From Gammaproteobacteria bacterium (GTDB taxonomy: Bacteria; Pseudomonadota; Gammaproteobacteria; Steroidobacterales; Steroidobacteraceae): 52,972 nucleotides of DNA. Below are positions 6,919 to 15,599 of the stretch, piece by piece. The number at the start of each line of letters is the position of its first letter. The first letter of the stretch is position 1. The stretch is taken from positions 1 through 52,972 of the forward strand of contig JANXZG010000137.1 of the NCBI GenBank assembly GCA_025355645.1. Reading direction: 5' to 3'. The translations under genes were made by a program, and so were the position numbers. The notes under the pieces are model-generated. The model made no database searches and was not told the DNA's origin. It worked only from the letters and a program-made list of their open reading frames with translations.

Positions 6919-9402
6919 TCAGGCAGATCCGGCCCGCGTCGCAGGAGTTCCCGCGCACAATGCCGCGAAATGCGGGCGCAGTGCGCCGCTCGCCTGGCGC
7001 TGCAGGATATCGAGCCAGGCGTGTGCCTCGATGGCGGGCCCGAACAGCAATCCTTGCGCGTAGTAACAGCGGTTCTTGCGCAGGAATTCCAGCTGCGCAT
7101 GGGTCTCGACGCCTTCGGCGATGACTTCGAGTTCGAGGCTCTTGCCCATCTCTATGATGGTGCGCACGATCGCCGCATCATCAGGATCCTGCGCAACGTC
7201 GCGCACGAAGGACTGGTCGATTTTCAGGGTCTCGATCGGAAACTGCTGCAGCGCCGACAATGAAGAATAACCGGTGCCGAAGTCATCGATCGCGAGGTGC
7301 AGGCCCATCTCATACAGCTCGTTCAGCAGGCCGATCGTGCGCTTGGGGTCCGTCATCAAGGTGGTCTCGGTCACTTCGAGCTCGAAGCACTTGGGCGAGA
7401 CGCCATGTTTGCGGAATACGGCGCCCGCGCGGGCGATGAAGCTCGGCTGCTTCAGCTGCTTCAGCGACAGGTTGATCGAGATGCGCCCGGGTTGCGGTAC
7501 GACCTTCTGCCATTCGCGATAATCCGCGCAGGCCCGGTCCATGACCCATTCGCCGATGTCCATGATCAGCGAGGTCTCCTCGGCCAGCGGGATGAAATGC
7601 GCCGGCGAAATATCGCCGTGTCCCGGCAGGCGCCAGCGCAGCAGCGCCTCGGCGCCGACAACCCGGCCATCGCGCAGGTCTATCTTCGATTGGTACAGGA
7701 TCACGAATTCATTGCGCTCGAGCGCGCGCCGCAGCTTCGCCTTCAGCATCAAGCGCTCGACCGCGACCGCATTCATCTCCGGCAGGTAGAACGCGTAGGA
7801 ATTTCCGCCGTTCTGCTTGGAGTGATACATCGCCGCGTCGGCATTGCGGATGATGTCGACGACATTATCGGCATCGGTAGGATAGAGCGCAGCCCCGACG
7901 CTCGCGGTCAGGTAAACCTCCTGGGTGCCGACGTAAAAGGTGCGGCTGATCTCGTCAAGCACGTTGCGCGCGAGCGCGCCGATCGAGACGCGACAGTCTT
8001 CGTCGTTGGGCAGATCGTCGACGAACATCGCGAACTCGTCCCCGGCGAGCCTGCCGACGATGGTGTCCTTGTTAAGGGCCCGCGTCAGGCGTTCCGACAG
8101 CACTTCGAGGGTGCGGTCGCCCGCGGCATGGCCAAAGGTGTCGTTGACCTCCTTGAACCGGTCGAGGTCGAGGTACAAAAGCGCGAGCGTGCGATTGTTG
8201 CGGCGGCAGCGGGCGATGGCCTGTTGCAGCAGATGCTGGAACTGCATGCGGTTCGGCATCTTGGTCAGGTTGTCGTAGCGCGCCAGGTAGCGGATGCGCC
8301 GCTCGGCGCGCTTGCGCTCGGTGATGTTGCGCGCGACGTAAATGTAGCCCTGGAACTCCGGGTCCTCGGTGCTGACCGGGGAGCTCGCCATCGATACCGG
8401 AATCGTCTGTCCGCGAGCGGTGCGCAGCACCGTCTCGCGCACCTCCGACATCGGCCGGGCGGGCTCGAATGCCGCGCGATGCGCTACATCGATCAGGTCC
8501 ATCAGCGGCTTGCCGAGCAGCTCATCGGCGTCGTATCCCAGCAACTGTTGCGCGGCCTCATTGCAGCTCTTGACCAGGCCGTCGGGCGAAGTCACCAGCA
8601 CGGCATCGCCCAGGCTGTTGAGCACCGTATTCAGGTAGTTGCGGGTGATCGTGGTATCGCGCAGATTCTGCCGCAGGCGCTCGAGCGAACTCTGCAGCTC
8701 TCCCAATTCATCGCGGCGCACCACGGACAGGGGACGCGAATAATCGCCCTCACCGATGCGATCCGCGCTCTTCACCAGCGCGGAAATCGGCTGGGCCAGC
8801 CGGCGCGCGACGAACCAGGCGAAGGTCATGCCGAGAATCAGCAGGGACAGCATCATGGCGCCGAGCAGTTCGCGCAGGCGCAGACTTTGCGAGGACTCCT
8901 GGTTGCGCATCTGCGCGCGCAGTGCGGCGAGGGACTCCTCGACTCCCGCGCGGCTGACCGAAAGGCGCAATTCCCCGGCCCGCTGTACCATGCCTGGCGA
9001 GAGGACCTGCTCGACCGGCACCTGCGCCGCGAACGCACCGCGCTCCGAGTGCCGTGTCTGCAGGCGGGCGTCGGCGAATATTGCCTTGCCGTTGGCATCG
9101 AGGATCTCGACGCGCTCGACATCGCGCTGCTCGAGCAAGCGCCTGCCGATGGCTGCGCTGCCCGCGATGTCGCCCGTGCCGAGCGTGTGGGCCAGCAGCG
9201 CGGCGTTCACGCTGCCGAGACTTTGCGTGCGCTCCTCAAGTTCCGTTTCAAGTTTGCCCGCGAACGCGGCAACGGCCAGCGACTGCGCATCCGTCGTGTC
9301 GGTCTGGTGGCCGTAATAGGCGAGCGTTCCAACGAACAGCGAGAGCAGCGCGATGGCGCCAAGTGCAAGCAGCAAATAGTTTGATTTTAGGCTGTGCGCC
9401 AT
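6919..9402 (-). CDS. Membrane HAMP-PAS-GGDEF-EAL protein (c-di-GMP synthesis/breakdown)
   Basis: About 827 residues from the ATG at 9402; an in-frame TTG at 9453 exists, but the ATG places the first helix right at the N-terminus. Order: membrane helix 1 (about 8-28), a periplasmic sensor of about 150 residues, helix 2 (about 180-200), HAMP, PAS (about 255-365), GGDEF (about 375-540) and EAL (about 555-805). The GGDEF signature reads AGDEF, a variant often active; no clear RxxD inhibitory site precedes it. The EAL half keeps E-A-L-L-R, N-L-S, E-V-T-E-T, D-D-F-G-T-G, K-I-D and A-E-G-V-E-T, so hydrolase activity is likely. The net direction cannot be told. It is divergent from the FrnE-like gene with a very short shared upstream region and is followed closely by the BKACE gene. 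Confidence 0.92.
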   Translation of the reverse strand: MAHSLKSNYLLLALGAIALLSLFVGTLAYYGHQTDTTDAQSLAVAAFAGKLETELEERTQSLGSVNAALLAHTLGTGDIAGSAAIGRRLLEQRDVERVEILDANGKAIFADARLQTRHSERGAFAAQVPVEQVLSPGMVQRAGELRLSVSRAGVEESLAALRAQMRNQESSQSLRLRELLGAMMLSLLILGMTFAWFVARRLAQPISALVKSADRIGEGDYSRPLSVVRRDELGELQSSLERLRQNLRDTTITRNYLNTVLNSLGDAVLVTSPDGLVKSCNEAAQQLLGYDADELLGKPLMDLIDVAHRAAFEPARPMSEVRETVLRTARGQTIPVSMASSPVSTEDPEFQGYIYVARNITERKRAERRIRYLARYDNLTKMPNRMQFQHLLQQAIARCRRNNRTLALLYLDLDRFKEVNDTFGHAAGDRTLEVLSERLTRALNKDTIVGRLAGDEFAMFVDDLPNDEDCRVSIGALARNVLDEISRTFYVGTQEVYLTASVGAALYPTDADNVVDIIRNADAAMYHSKQNGGNSYAFYLPEMNAVAVERLMLKAKLRRALERNEFVILYQSKIDLRDGRVVGAEALLRWRLPGHGDISPAHFIPLAEETSLIMDIGEWVMDRACADYREWQKVVPQPGRISINLSLKQLKQPSFIARAGAVFRKHGVSPKCFELEVTETTLMTDPKRTIGLLNELYEMGLHLAIDDFGTGYSSLSALQQFPIETLKIDQSFVRDVAQDPDDAAIVRTIIEMGKSLELEVIAEGVETHAQLEFLRKNRCYYAQGLLFGPAIEAHAWLDILQRQASGALRPHFAALCAGTPATRAGSA

Positions 9403-9462
9403 AACCCTGAAATCATACTCGCTCCTGCGCAAGCCGATAAGGGTTGGGTACAATGTTGCCGC

Positions 9463-10122
9463 ATGGGCGTCCCGATGCGAATCGACATATTCTCCGACAC
9501 GGTTTGCCCTTGGTGTTATTTATCAAAACGGCGGTTCGAACTCGCGCTCGCCGCACGTCCGCAATACGAACCACGCATCACCTGGAGGGCGTTTGAGCTG
9601 AACCTCGACTTCCCGCCGGAGGGAGTCGAGCGTAAATGGTTCATCGAGACACGCGTGAGTGACCCGGCCCGCTTTGCGCAGACCCAGGAGTCCCTCGCGG
9701 TGCTCGGCCAGGCCGTAGGCATCAACTTTCGCTTTGACCTGATCCGGCTCGTACCCAATACGCGCCGGGCGCACCTGCTGATACTGCATGCGCGCCGCTT
9801 TGCCCTGCAGGGTGACATCACCGAGCGCATCATGCGGGCGTATTTCGAGGAGGGCTGCGACATCGGCGATGTCGAGGAACTGGTGCGCCTCGGGGTCGAG
9901 GCAGGGCTTGAGCAAAACGATGCGCGCAATGCGATCGTGCTGCGCGCCGGCCAGGATTCGGTCATTGCCGCGGAGCGCCATGCTGCGGCGCTCGGGATCA
10001 CCGGGGTACCGACCTATATATTTGATGGCCGCTACACCATGTCCGGCGCGCAGGAAGTCATCACCCTGACCCGTGTGCTGGATCAGGTCGCGGGCATGCT
10101 GCAGCACGATCAGCCGCTTTGA
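9463..10122 (+). CDS. DsbA family oxidoreductase, FrnE-like
   Basis: A thioredoxin-fold protein of 219 residues with a C-P-W-C active site near residues 15-18 and the helical insertion typical of DsbA/FrnE proteins. A G-V-P-T-Y-I-F segment near the end gives the cis-proline that faces the active site. There is no signal peptide: the fold starts at once with a M-R-I-D-I-F-S-D strand, so it is cytoplasmic like FrnE, a disulfide isomerase/oxidoreductase linked to oxidative stress in some bacteria. Start choice is uncertain: ATG at 9463 is used, while ATG at 9475 would begin exactly at the first strand; neither has a strong ribosome-binding site. The stop overlaps the TTG start of the peptidase gene. 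Confidence 0.87.
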   Translation: MGVPMRIDIFSDTVCPWCYLSKRRFELALAARPQYEPRITWRAFELNLDFPPEGVERKWFIETRVSDPARFAQTQESLAVLGQAVGINFRFDLIRLVPNTRRAHLLILHARRFALQGDITERIMRAYFEEGCDIGDVEELVRLGVEAGLEQNDARNAIVLRAGQDSVIAAERHAAALGITGVPTYIFDGRYTMSGAQEVITLTRVLDQVAGMLQHDQPL

Positions 10123-10769
10123 ATGCGCTTGAGCTGACCGGACGCGCGCGTACGCACCTGGTCGAGGTGCCGGACCAAGGCTGCCAGCTGCATCGACAGG
10201 TGACGACGCCTTTCGAACAGCTTCGCGGCGCCGCAACAAAGGCCGGCTTTGACCTCGTGGCGGTCAGCGCTTTCCGCGATTTCGAACGGCAGCTCGCCAT
10301 CTGGAACGCCAAGTACGATAAGCCTGCTGCCCCCGGCGTCGTCGCTGCTGCGCCCGATGATCGCATTGATGCGATCCTGCAGTGGTCAGCGCTGCCGGGC
10401 GCAAGCCGCCATCACTGGGGCACGGATATGGACCTGATTGACCGCGCCGCGAGCCCGCCCGGCTATCGGGTGCGCCTGGTCCCCGAGGAATATGCGCCGG
10501 GTGGCCCGTTTGCCGCGGCCGCCGAGTGGCTCGAGATCCATGCCGGCCGCTTCGGATTTTTTCGTCCTTATCGGGGCATCTGTTCGGGCGTCCAGGCCGA
10601 ACCCTGGCATTTCAGCTTTGCGCCGACGGCTGAGCAAGCGCGGAAAAACCTGACCCCGGCGCTGCTTCGCGAGGTCATCGGTCAGGCGGATATGTCAGGC
10701 AAGGACGCGGTGCTCGCGCGCCTCGAGGACATTGTCGGCCGCTACGTCAGGTCGATTGATCTGCCCTGA
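10119..10769 (+). CDS. M15 family metallopeptidase (VanY/D-Ala-D-Ala carboxypeptidase type)
   Basis: A 216-residue protein with the zinc signature of M15B peptidases: S96-R-H98-H-W-G-x-D-x-D105 supplies two ligands, and E161-P-W-H164 supplies the catalytic glutamate and third ligand. An S-A-F-R-D-F-E-R-Q segment matches the conserved S-x-Y-R-S-x-x-x-Q region that lines the substrate cleft. Family members cut D-Ala-D-Ala ends or cross-links of peptidoglycan. The start is a TTG whose last two bases begin the stop of the FrnE-like gene (TTGA overlap); the ATG four bases later is out of frame. No signal peptide or lipobox is seen, unusual for an enzyme of a periplasmic substrate. It may act on recycled cell-wall peptides in the cytoplasm or have another peptide substrate. 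Confidence 0.82.
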   Translation: MNALELTGRARTHLVEVPDQGCQLHRQVTTPFEQLRGAATKAGFDLVAVSAFRDFERQLAIWNAKYDKPAAPGVVAAAPDDRIDAILQWSALPGASRHHWGTDMDLIDRAASPPGYRVRLVPEEYAPGGPFAAAAEWLEIHAGRFGFFRPYRGICSGVQAEPWHFSFAPTAEQARKNLTPALLREVIGQADMSGKDAVLARLEDIVGRYVRSIDLP

Positions 10770-10772
10770 CGG

Positions 10773-11768
10773 CTAGTCCCACAGCGACTTCAGCCGATCG
10801 AGCATCAGGCCGCGCACCTCAGGCAGCGGATCCTCACTGGCGGTAAACAGTGGCGGTTTTCGGCGCAGCATCGGCCATCGCTCGCCGCGCAACACCGTGT
10901 TCAGGTAGCCGATATTACGATCGATCGCTTCGATGTAAGGGTTCTTGCCGCCGAATAGCGGCTCAAGGTAGCGATACGCCTGTCCGAATTCACCATCGAG
11001 TCGCTGCTGCCGCGTCTCACGAACGAACTCGGGCGTATGGCGCAGCAGGTCGACCCCTGAGCTATAGCGCACCTGCAGTGCGCCCTCGCTATCTGTCGCC
11101 GCGGCCACGCCGCCGAGCACGAATTCCGGATACAGCCGGTCGCGGCACTTCTCCAGATAACAGCGGTCGGCCATCTGCGCAATCAGGTCGGCGGTGCCGA
11201 GTATCGCGCCGAGCTTGCGGTCACGTTCGTCGGCGAGCTGGATCTGGCTTGTCTTCAGTTCGTAGCCGGTGAAATGCACCAGCCGTGTCACCACGGGGAT
11301 CCAGGAATCCATGCCGATGCGCTGCAGGTAGCGCGCCAGGAAGCGTGCGCTGCGCGTGACATGAAAAAGAGTGAATTCAGCGCCATTGTGAGAATGCAGG
11401 TCGTCTGATTCACGAATGTACCCGGCATCATGAAACAGCGCGCTGACAATGCCGATTTTCGCGCGGTCGGCGCCGAGGCGCAGCGACGGTTCGGCCGATT
11501 TCTCGTAGCCGGCCAGAAGGCGCGCTGCCGCCAGGGTCACATCCAGCGTGTGCTGCCGGTCGTGATAAACCGTGTCGACACCGTGATACCCCGGCATTCG
11601 CCCGGTAAACAGCTTGGCGAAATCGTCGAATGAGGCCGTCAGCGATTCAAATGAATCGCCCGGCCAGGTCTCCATGAATAGCGCGCGCACCGCATGACTG
11701 ACCGCCGTCGGAGAACTGACCTGAACGGTGTTCGTGACATCGTAATCATTGCGGCGGAATTCATGCAT
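10773..11768 (-). CDS. HD-domain phosphohydrolase, distant cyclic-nucleotide phosphodiesterase type
   Basis: A 331-residue cytoplasmic protein. Metal-binding residues of an HD domain are visible: H69-x-x-x-H73 in a V-Y-H-D-R-Q-H-T segment, H113-D114 in L-F-H-D-A-G-Y, a histidine near 125, His165 and Asp194. The Y-H-D/N-x-x-H opening and the spacing resemble class I 3',5'-cyclic nucleotide phosphodiesterases more than GD(p)P or HD-GYP proteins, but this is by eye only. The substrate is not known and the neighbours give no firm hint. It faces the peptidase gene tail to tail with a gap of 3 bases. No good ribosome-binding site precedes the ATG at 11768. Confidence 0.72.
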   Translation of the reverse strand: MHEFRRNDYDVTNTVQVSSPTAVSHAVRALFMETWPGDSFESLTASFDDFAKLFTGRMPGYHGVDTVYHDRQHTLDVTLAAARLLAGYEKSAEPSLRLGADRAKIGIVSALFHDAGYIRESDDLHSHNGAEFTLFHVTRSARFLARYLQRIGMDSWIPVVTRLVHFTGYELKTSQIQLADERDRKLGAILGTADLIAQMADRCYLEKCRDRLYPEFVLGGVAAATDSEGALQVRYSSGVDLLRHTPEFVRETRQQRLDGEFGQAYRYLEPLFGGKNPYIEAIDRNIGYLNTVLRGERWPMLRRKPPLFTASEDPLPEVRGLMLDRLKSLWD

Positions 11769-11833
11769 CCGGCGGGAGTCTAGGCCTTAGCCGGGGGGGG
11801 CGCCATCGGCCCGATCGGCGATCTGCGGACCGA

Positions 11834-12622
11834 TCACGGCCCGGCTACCGATATGTCAAAAGTTGCAATGCAAGGAGCGTGATCTGAGGGTCTTTCCCAT
11901 GCCCGGGGTTCGCGATCTATGCTGCACGAGCGGCATTTTTCCGCGAGTTTCGGTGTTGCCAGGATCAAATCGATGCGCAGGCCATGGTTGCGCCGGTATG
12001 CCCCCTGGCGGTAGTCCCACCAGCTGAAGGCTTTTGGTGGCTGATCGAACAGCCGGAATACATCAGCCAGCCCAAGCGCGCTGAGCCGCGCAAGCGCCGC
12101 CCGCTCCGGCTCGCTCACCAGTACCGAGCCCACCCAGGCAGCGGGGTCGTGCACGTCACGGTCTTCCGGCGCAATATTGAAATCTCCCAGCAGCACGAGC
12201 TGATCATGGGCGGCGATTTCTGCCTTGAGGAACCCCTCGAGTGCTGCAAGCCATGCGAGCTTGTAGGTATATTTTTCGGAAATTATCGTCTGCCCGTTCG
12301 GCACATAGACATTCAGGACGCGCACGCCATTGATCGTTGCGGCAAGTACGCGCTTCTGTTCATCGGAAAACCCCGGCACGGCGGTGACTAAGTTCGCGAG
12401 CGGGGCTTTGCTCAGCGTAGCGACGCCGTTGTAGGTCCTCTGGCCACTGAATGCGACCTGGTAACCCAGCGCTTCGACTTCCTTAAGCGGAAATTCCCCG
12501 TCTGTTGTCTTGGTTTCCTGCAGCGCAACCACATCCAGGGGATTGGCTCCGAGCCAGTCGGTCAGCTGCGGCAGGCGCACACGTAGCGAATTGACGTTCC
12601 ACGTGGCAAAGCTCATGTTCAT
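11834..12622 (-). CDS. xthA: Exodeoxyribonuclease III (AP endonuclease)
   Basis: A 262-residue EEP-fold DNA repair nuclease that cleaves at abasic sites and removes 3'-blocked nucleotides in base-excision repair. Visible motifs: T-W-N-V-N-S-L at the start, L-Q-E-T-K with the metal-binding glutamate near 36, Y-V-P-N-G, L-L-G-D-F-N-I-A-P, R-I-D-L-I-L-A-T and the catalytic S-D-H-A-P near the end. Length matches ExoIII-type enzymes. The ATG at 12622 overlaps the stop of the oligopeptidase gene by 4 bases (ATGA); a second ATG two codons in is also possible. The tight coupling with a peptidase gene is probably just transcript packing. Confidence 0.95.
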   Translation of the reverse strand: MNMSFATWNVNSLRVRLPQLTDWLGANPLDVVALQETKTTDGEFPLKEVEALGYQVAFSGQRTYNGVATLSKAPLANLVTAVPGFSDEQKRVLAATINGVRVLNVYVPNGQTIISEKYTYKLAWLAALEGFLKAEIAAHDQLVLLGDFNIAPEDRDVHDPAAWVGSVLVSEPERAALARLSALGLADVFRLFDQPPKAFSWWDYRQGAYRRNHGLRIDLILATPKLAEKCRSCSIDREPRAWERPSDHAPCIATFDISVAGP

Positions 12623-14637
12623 GCAGCAATACCGGTCTGCCGCAGTAACGGTCGCACGTCGGGTTCGCGGCCGCGAAAGCGCACAAACGCCTCCATGGCA
12701 TCGAGGCTGCCGCCACGCTCGAGGATCGAGTCGCGAAACCGCCGCGCGGTGGTGGCATCGAAGATGCCGGCTTCCTCGAAGGCCGAGAACGCATCAGCGG
12801 CAAGTACCTCGGCCCATTTGTAGCTGTAGTAGCCGGCCGCATAGCCGCCCGCAAATATATGCGAAAAGCTGGCAGGCACACGGCTGAAAGCCGGCGCCGG
12901 CACGACGGCAACGCGCGCGCGTATAGCCGCGAGCGTCGCGGCGACACGGCCACCCTGCGCCGGATCGTAGTTCGCGTGCAGATCGAAGTCGAATGTCGCC
13001 AGTTCCACCTGGCGCAGGGTATCGAGCGCCGCATAGAAAGAGCGCGTGCCGAGCAGGCGTTGCAGCAACTGGACCGGCAGCGGCGCGGCAGTGTCCGCGT
13101 GCGCTGAAATCAGCGGCAGGACCTCGACGCGCCAGGCGAAGTTCTCCATGAACTGGCTCGGCAACTCGACCGCGTCCCAGGCCACGCCGTTGATGCCAGC
13201 GATGCTCGGGAACGCTACGCGCGTCAGCATGTGATGCAGGCCGTGCCCAAACTCGTGAAACAGCGTGGTCACTTCCGAGTGGGTCAGCAGGGCGGGCGCC
13301 GATCCGACGGGTGCCGTGAAGTTGCACACGAGCTGTGCAATGGGCAGTGCATCTCCCGTCGGCATGGCTTTGGCGATCACGCATTCGTCCATCCATGCAC
13401 CGCCGCGCTTCTCGCTGCGCGAGTACGGGTCCAGGTAAAAACCCGCGACGATGCGTCCATTCCGATCGCACAAGTCGTAATAGCGTACGCACGGATCCCA
13501 GGTCGTTGCCAGTGCGCGTTCGCGCACGCTGATGCCGTACAGCCGCTCGGTCAGGGCGAACAGGCCCGCAAGAACCTTTGGCAGGGGAAAGTAGGGACGC
13601 AATTCTTCCTGCGAGACCTGGAAGCGGTTCGCCTGCAGCCGTTCGCGATAGAACGCGACGTCCCAGGCGTCAAGCTGGCGGCCGGCAAATTCCTCGAGGT
13701 CTGAAAATTCGCGCTGGCCAGCCGGTTTGCAGCGCTCGCCCAGCTCGCGCAGGAATGATCGCACCTGGTCGATGTTCTTCGCCATCCGGGTTGCGAGGGC
13801 GAGCTCGGCATAATTTTGAAAACCCAGGATCAGCGCGGCCTCGTGGCGCAGCCCCAGGATCTGCTCAATCAGCGGACTGTTGTCAAAGCGCTCGGCGCCT
13901 GGCCCCTGGTCCGAGGCACGCGTAACCCAGGCGCGATAAATATCCTGGCGCAGCTGCGGGTCTTCCGCGCTGGTCATGACCGACAGATAGGTGGGCTGGT
14001 CGAGCTTGAACAGCCACCCGGGCTGCCCCGCCGCGCGTGCATCGGCGGCGGCACGCGCGACCGTGTTCGGCGCAAGCCCGGCAAGCTCGGCTTCGGAACC
14101 CACCAAGCGGGTATAGGCAGCCGCCGAATCCAGTACATTCTCAGCGAACTTGGTTGCGAGCTGCGCAAGCTGCTGTTGCAGCTGGCGGAACCTCGCCTTG
14201 GCCTCCTGCGCAAGATCCACCCCGGAAAGCCTGAAGTCCCGCAGTGCGTTGGTGAGCACGCGGCGCGACTCCGGCGTCAGCGAGCTATCCTCGTGGGCCA
14301 GAACAAATTCGTAGCCGGCCTTCAGCGCCGCGTTCTGGCCGAGCTCCGAGGAGTACTCCGTCAGCAGCGGAATGCACTCGTTATACGCCGCGCGCAGCTC
14401 GGCAGTGTTGGCGACCGCATTCAGGTGTGCGATAGGACTCCAGACGCGGCTCAGGCGATAGCTCATCTCCTCGACCGGCACGACCAATGACTGGAATGTA
14501 GGCGCTCGCTGCGCGGTCAGCGCCGCGAGCATGGCGCGGTTCTCGCCGAGAATGCGCTCGAGCGCAGGCCGGGCGTGGCTGGCACGGATGCGATCGAATG
14601 CCGGCAGGGGGCCGAATTCCAGCAGCGGATTATGCAT
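12619..14637 (-). CDS. prlC: Oligopeptidase A (M3 zinc metallopeptidase)
   Basis: A 672-residue cytoplasmic zinc peptidase of family M3, the usual length for OpdA/PrlC. It has a long helical N-terminal part and the zinc site H461-E462-F-G-H465 with third ligand Glu491 in a W-D-A-V-E-L-P-S-Q segment. In E. coli this enzyme degrades signal peptides and short peptides after proteases such as Lon. It is the first gene of a two-gene unit with exonuclease III. A 23-base gap separates its start from the end of the GIDE-type gene, so the LemA/GIDE pair upstream could read into it. Confidence 0.95.
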   Translation of the reverse strand: MHNPLLEFGPLPAFDRIRASHARPALERILGENRAMLAALTAQRAPTFQSLVVPVEEMSYRLSRVWSPIAHLNAVANTAELRAAYNECIPLLTEYSSELGQNAALKAGYEFVLAHEDSSLTPESRRVLTNALRDFRLSGVDLAQEAKARFRQLQQQLAQLATKFAENVLDSAAAYTRLVGSEAELAGLAPNTVARAAADARAAGQPGWLFKLDQPTYLSVMTSAEDPQLRQDIYRAWVTRASDQGPGAERFDNSPLIEQILGLRHEAALILGFQNYAELALATRMAKNIDQVRSFLRELGERCKPAGQREFSDLEEFAGRQLDAWDVAFYRERLQANRFQVSQEELRPYFPLPKVLAGLFALTERLYGISVRERALATTWDPCVRYYDLCDRNGRIVAGFYLDPYSRSEKRGGAWMDECVIAKAMPTGDALPIAQLVCNFTAPVGSAPALLTHSEVTTLFHEFGHGLHHMLTRVAFPSIAGINGVAWDAVELPSQFMENFAWRVEVLPLISAHADTAAPLPVQLLQRLLGTRSFYAALDTLRQVELATFDFDLHANYDPAQGGRVAATLAAIRARVAVVPAPAFSRVPASFSHIFAGGYAAGYYSYKWAEVLAADAFSAFEEAGIFDATTARRFRDSILERGGSLDAMEAFVRFRGREPDVRPLLRQTGIAA

Positions 14638-14660
14638 CGCCCAATTCTAGCAGACGATAT

Positions 14661-15575
14661 TCAGCCGAAGTTCTGCCATAACCACATGAGTGCCCCCATG
14701 CTCAGGACGAAGCAGGCTGTGCCGGCGGCGGCCTGCAGCTTGAAGCGCCGCGCGAGGCTCGCCTGGTCTGAGTCGGATAGCAGGAAGGCGCGGCCATCAG
14801 CAGGCTGCGCGAGCACGGCAACAGCTGGCTCGCGCTCGCGGGCGCCGCGCTTGGCGATGACCTCGGCGCGTGCCGCGGCGCGCACCTGTTCCCACTCGGC
14901 GGCGTCGATCTGGCCATCGTGATTGGCATCGAAGCGCTGCAGCAGCTTGGCCTGGTCGCACTTCCATTCGTGCAGCAGTTGCAGCACCCCATCCTCGGGA
15001 TCATCGCCGCTGACGCCGCCGCTGGTGCGAAATTCACCCAGGGCGCACATCATCTGGGCGGCATTCAGCCGCCGCTCCGTATAGCGATACCGTCCGCCCG
15101 ACAGCAGCACATCAAAGAACTTGCCGAGCGGTCCATCGCCCGGCGGAATGCGGAATTGCGGCCATGATTCCGCGCCGTACCAGACCGTGTGCTCATGCGC
15201 CACGACGTCGGCACCGCGCGGGTCGACCAGGCACTTGCCGGTCCCGTCGTCGAGCAGGAAGGGCGTCTCGCTGGTCATCTTGTCGATCGTGTGCCAGCCG
15301 CGGTTGCGCCCCGCACTACCGCCGCGTTCCTCGATCTTGTAGGTCCACCAGGTGCAGGGCAGGCCGGTCAACGGACCCTTGCATACGATGCGTGGCGGCA
15401 GCTCCGCAACGCCATTGAATTCCGCGTATCCCTGGGCGGCAGAACGGATGCGGGCGGTCGCCGTGTTCTCGACTGCGCGAGTCTTGGCGAGGGCTTTGAA
15501 GCCGAACCAGAAGCTGTAGGCGCCGGCGCCGGCCATGACGATCGCGGCGCCTATCCAGTGACCGTCATGCAGCAT
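14661..15575 (-). CDS. GIDE-type membrane protein with an EF-hand
   Basis: A 304-residue protein with one membrane helix at each end (about 8-28 and 283-301). The part between looks like the bacterial GIDE domain: a C-K-G-P-L-T/P-C-T-W-W-T-Y-K-I strand pair, a W-H-T-I-D-K segment and a D-x-x-G-K-C-L-V-D-P strand near 109-119. After the GIDE core comes a canonical 12-residue EF-hand loop, D216-A-N218-H-D220-G-Q222-I-D224-A-A-E227, with helices on both sides (about 200-240), which should bind calcium. It is followed 24 bases upstream on the transcript by LemA, a pairing seen in many bacteria. Function is unknown; the pair is linked with envelope processes only by association. No RING domain is present, so ubiquitin-ligase naming should not be carried over. 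Confidence 0.75.
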   Translation of the reverse strand: MLHDGHWIGAAIVMAGAGAYSFWFGFKALAKTRAVENTATARIRSAAQGYAEFNGVAELPPRIVCKGPLTGLPCTWWTYKIEERGGSAGRNRGWHTIDKMTSETPFLLDDGTGKCLVDPRGADVVAHEHTVWYGAESWPQFRIPPGDGPLGKFFDVLLSGGRYRYTERRLNAAQMMCALGEFRTSGGVSGDDPEDGVLQLLHEWKCDQAKLLQRFDANHDGQIDAAEWEQVRAAARAEVIAKRGAREREPAVAVLAQPADGRAFLLSDSDQASLARRFKLQAAAGTACFVLSMGALMWLWQNFG

Positions 15576-15599
15576 CGAGGGTCCCGCTGGGGGCCGTTG

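Noticed and set aside
6906..7100. N-terminal extension of the BKACE frame
   Set aside because: The extra 65 codons lie inside the GGDEF-EAL gene on the same strand and have no similarity to the family start; ATG at 6905 fits.
7297..9384. Long plus-strand open frame of 695 codons opposite the GGDEF-EAL gene
   Set aside because: It is the antisense of a clear multidomain gene; its composition (His, Arg, Gln-rich) is typical of GC-rich shadow frames.
11813..11835. GATCGG/CCGATC inverted repeat near the xthA end, and a run of eight G just before it
   Set aside because: Only six paired bases with an 11-base loop and no T-run; not enough to call a terminator.
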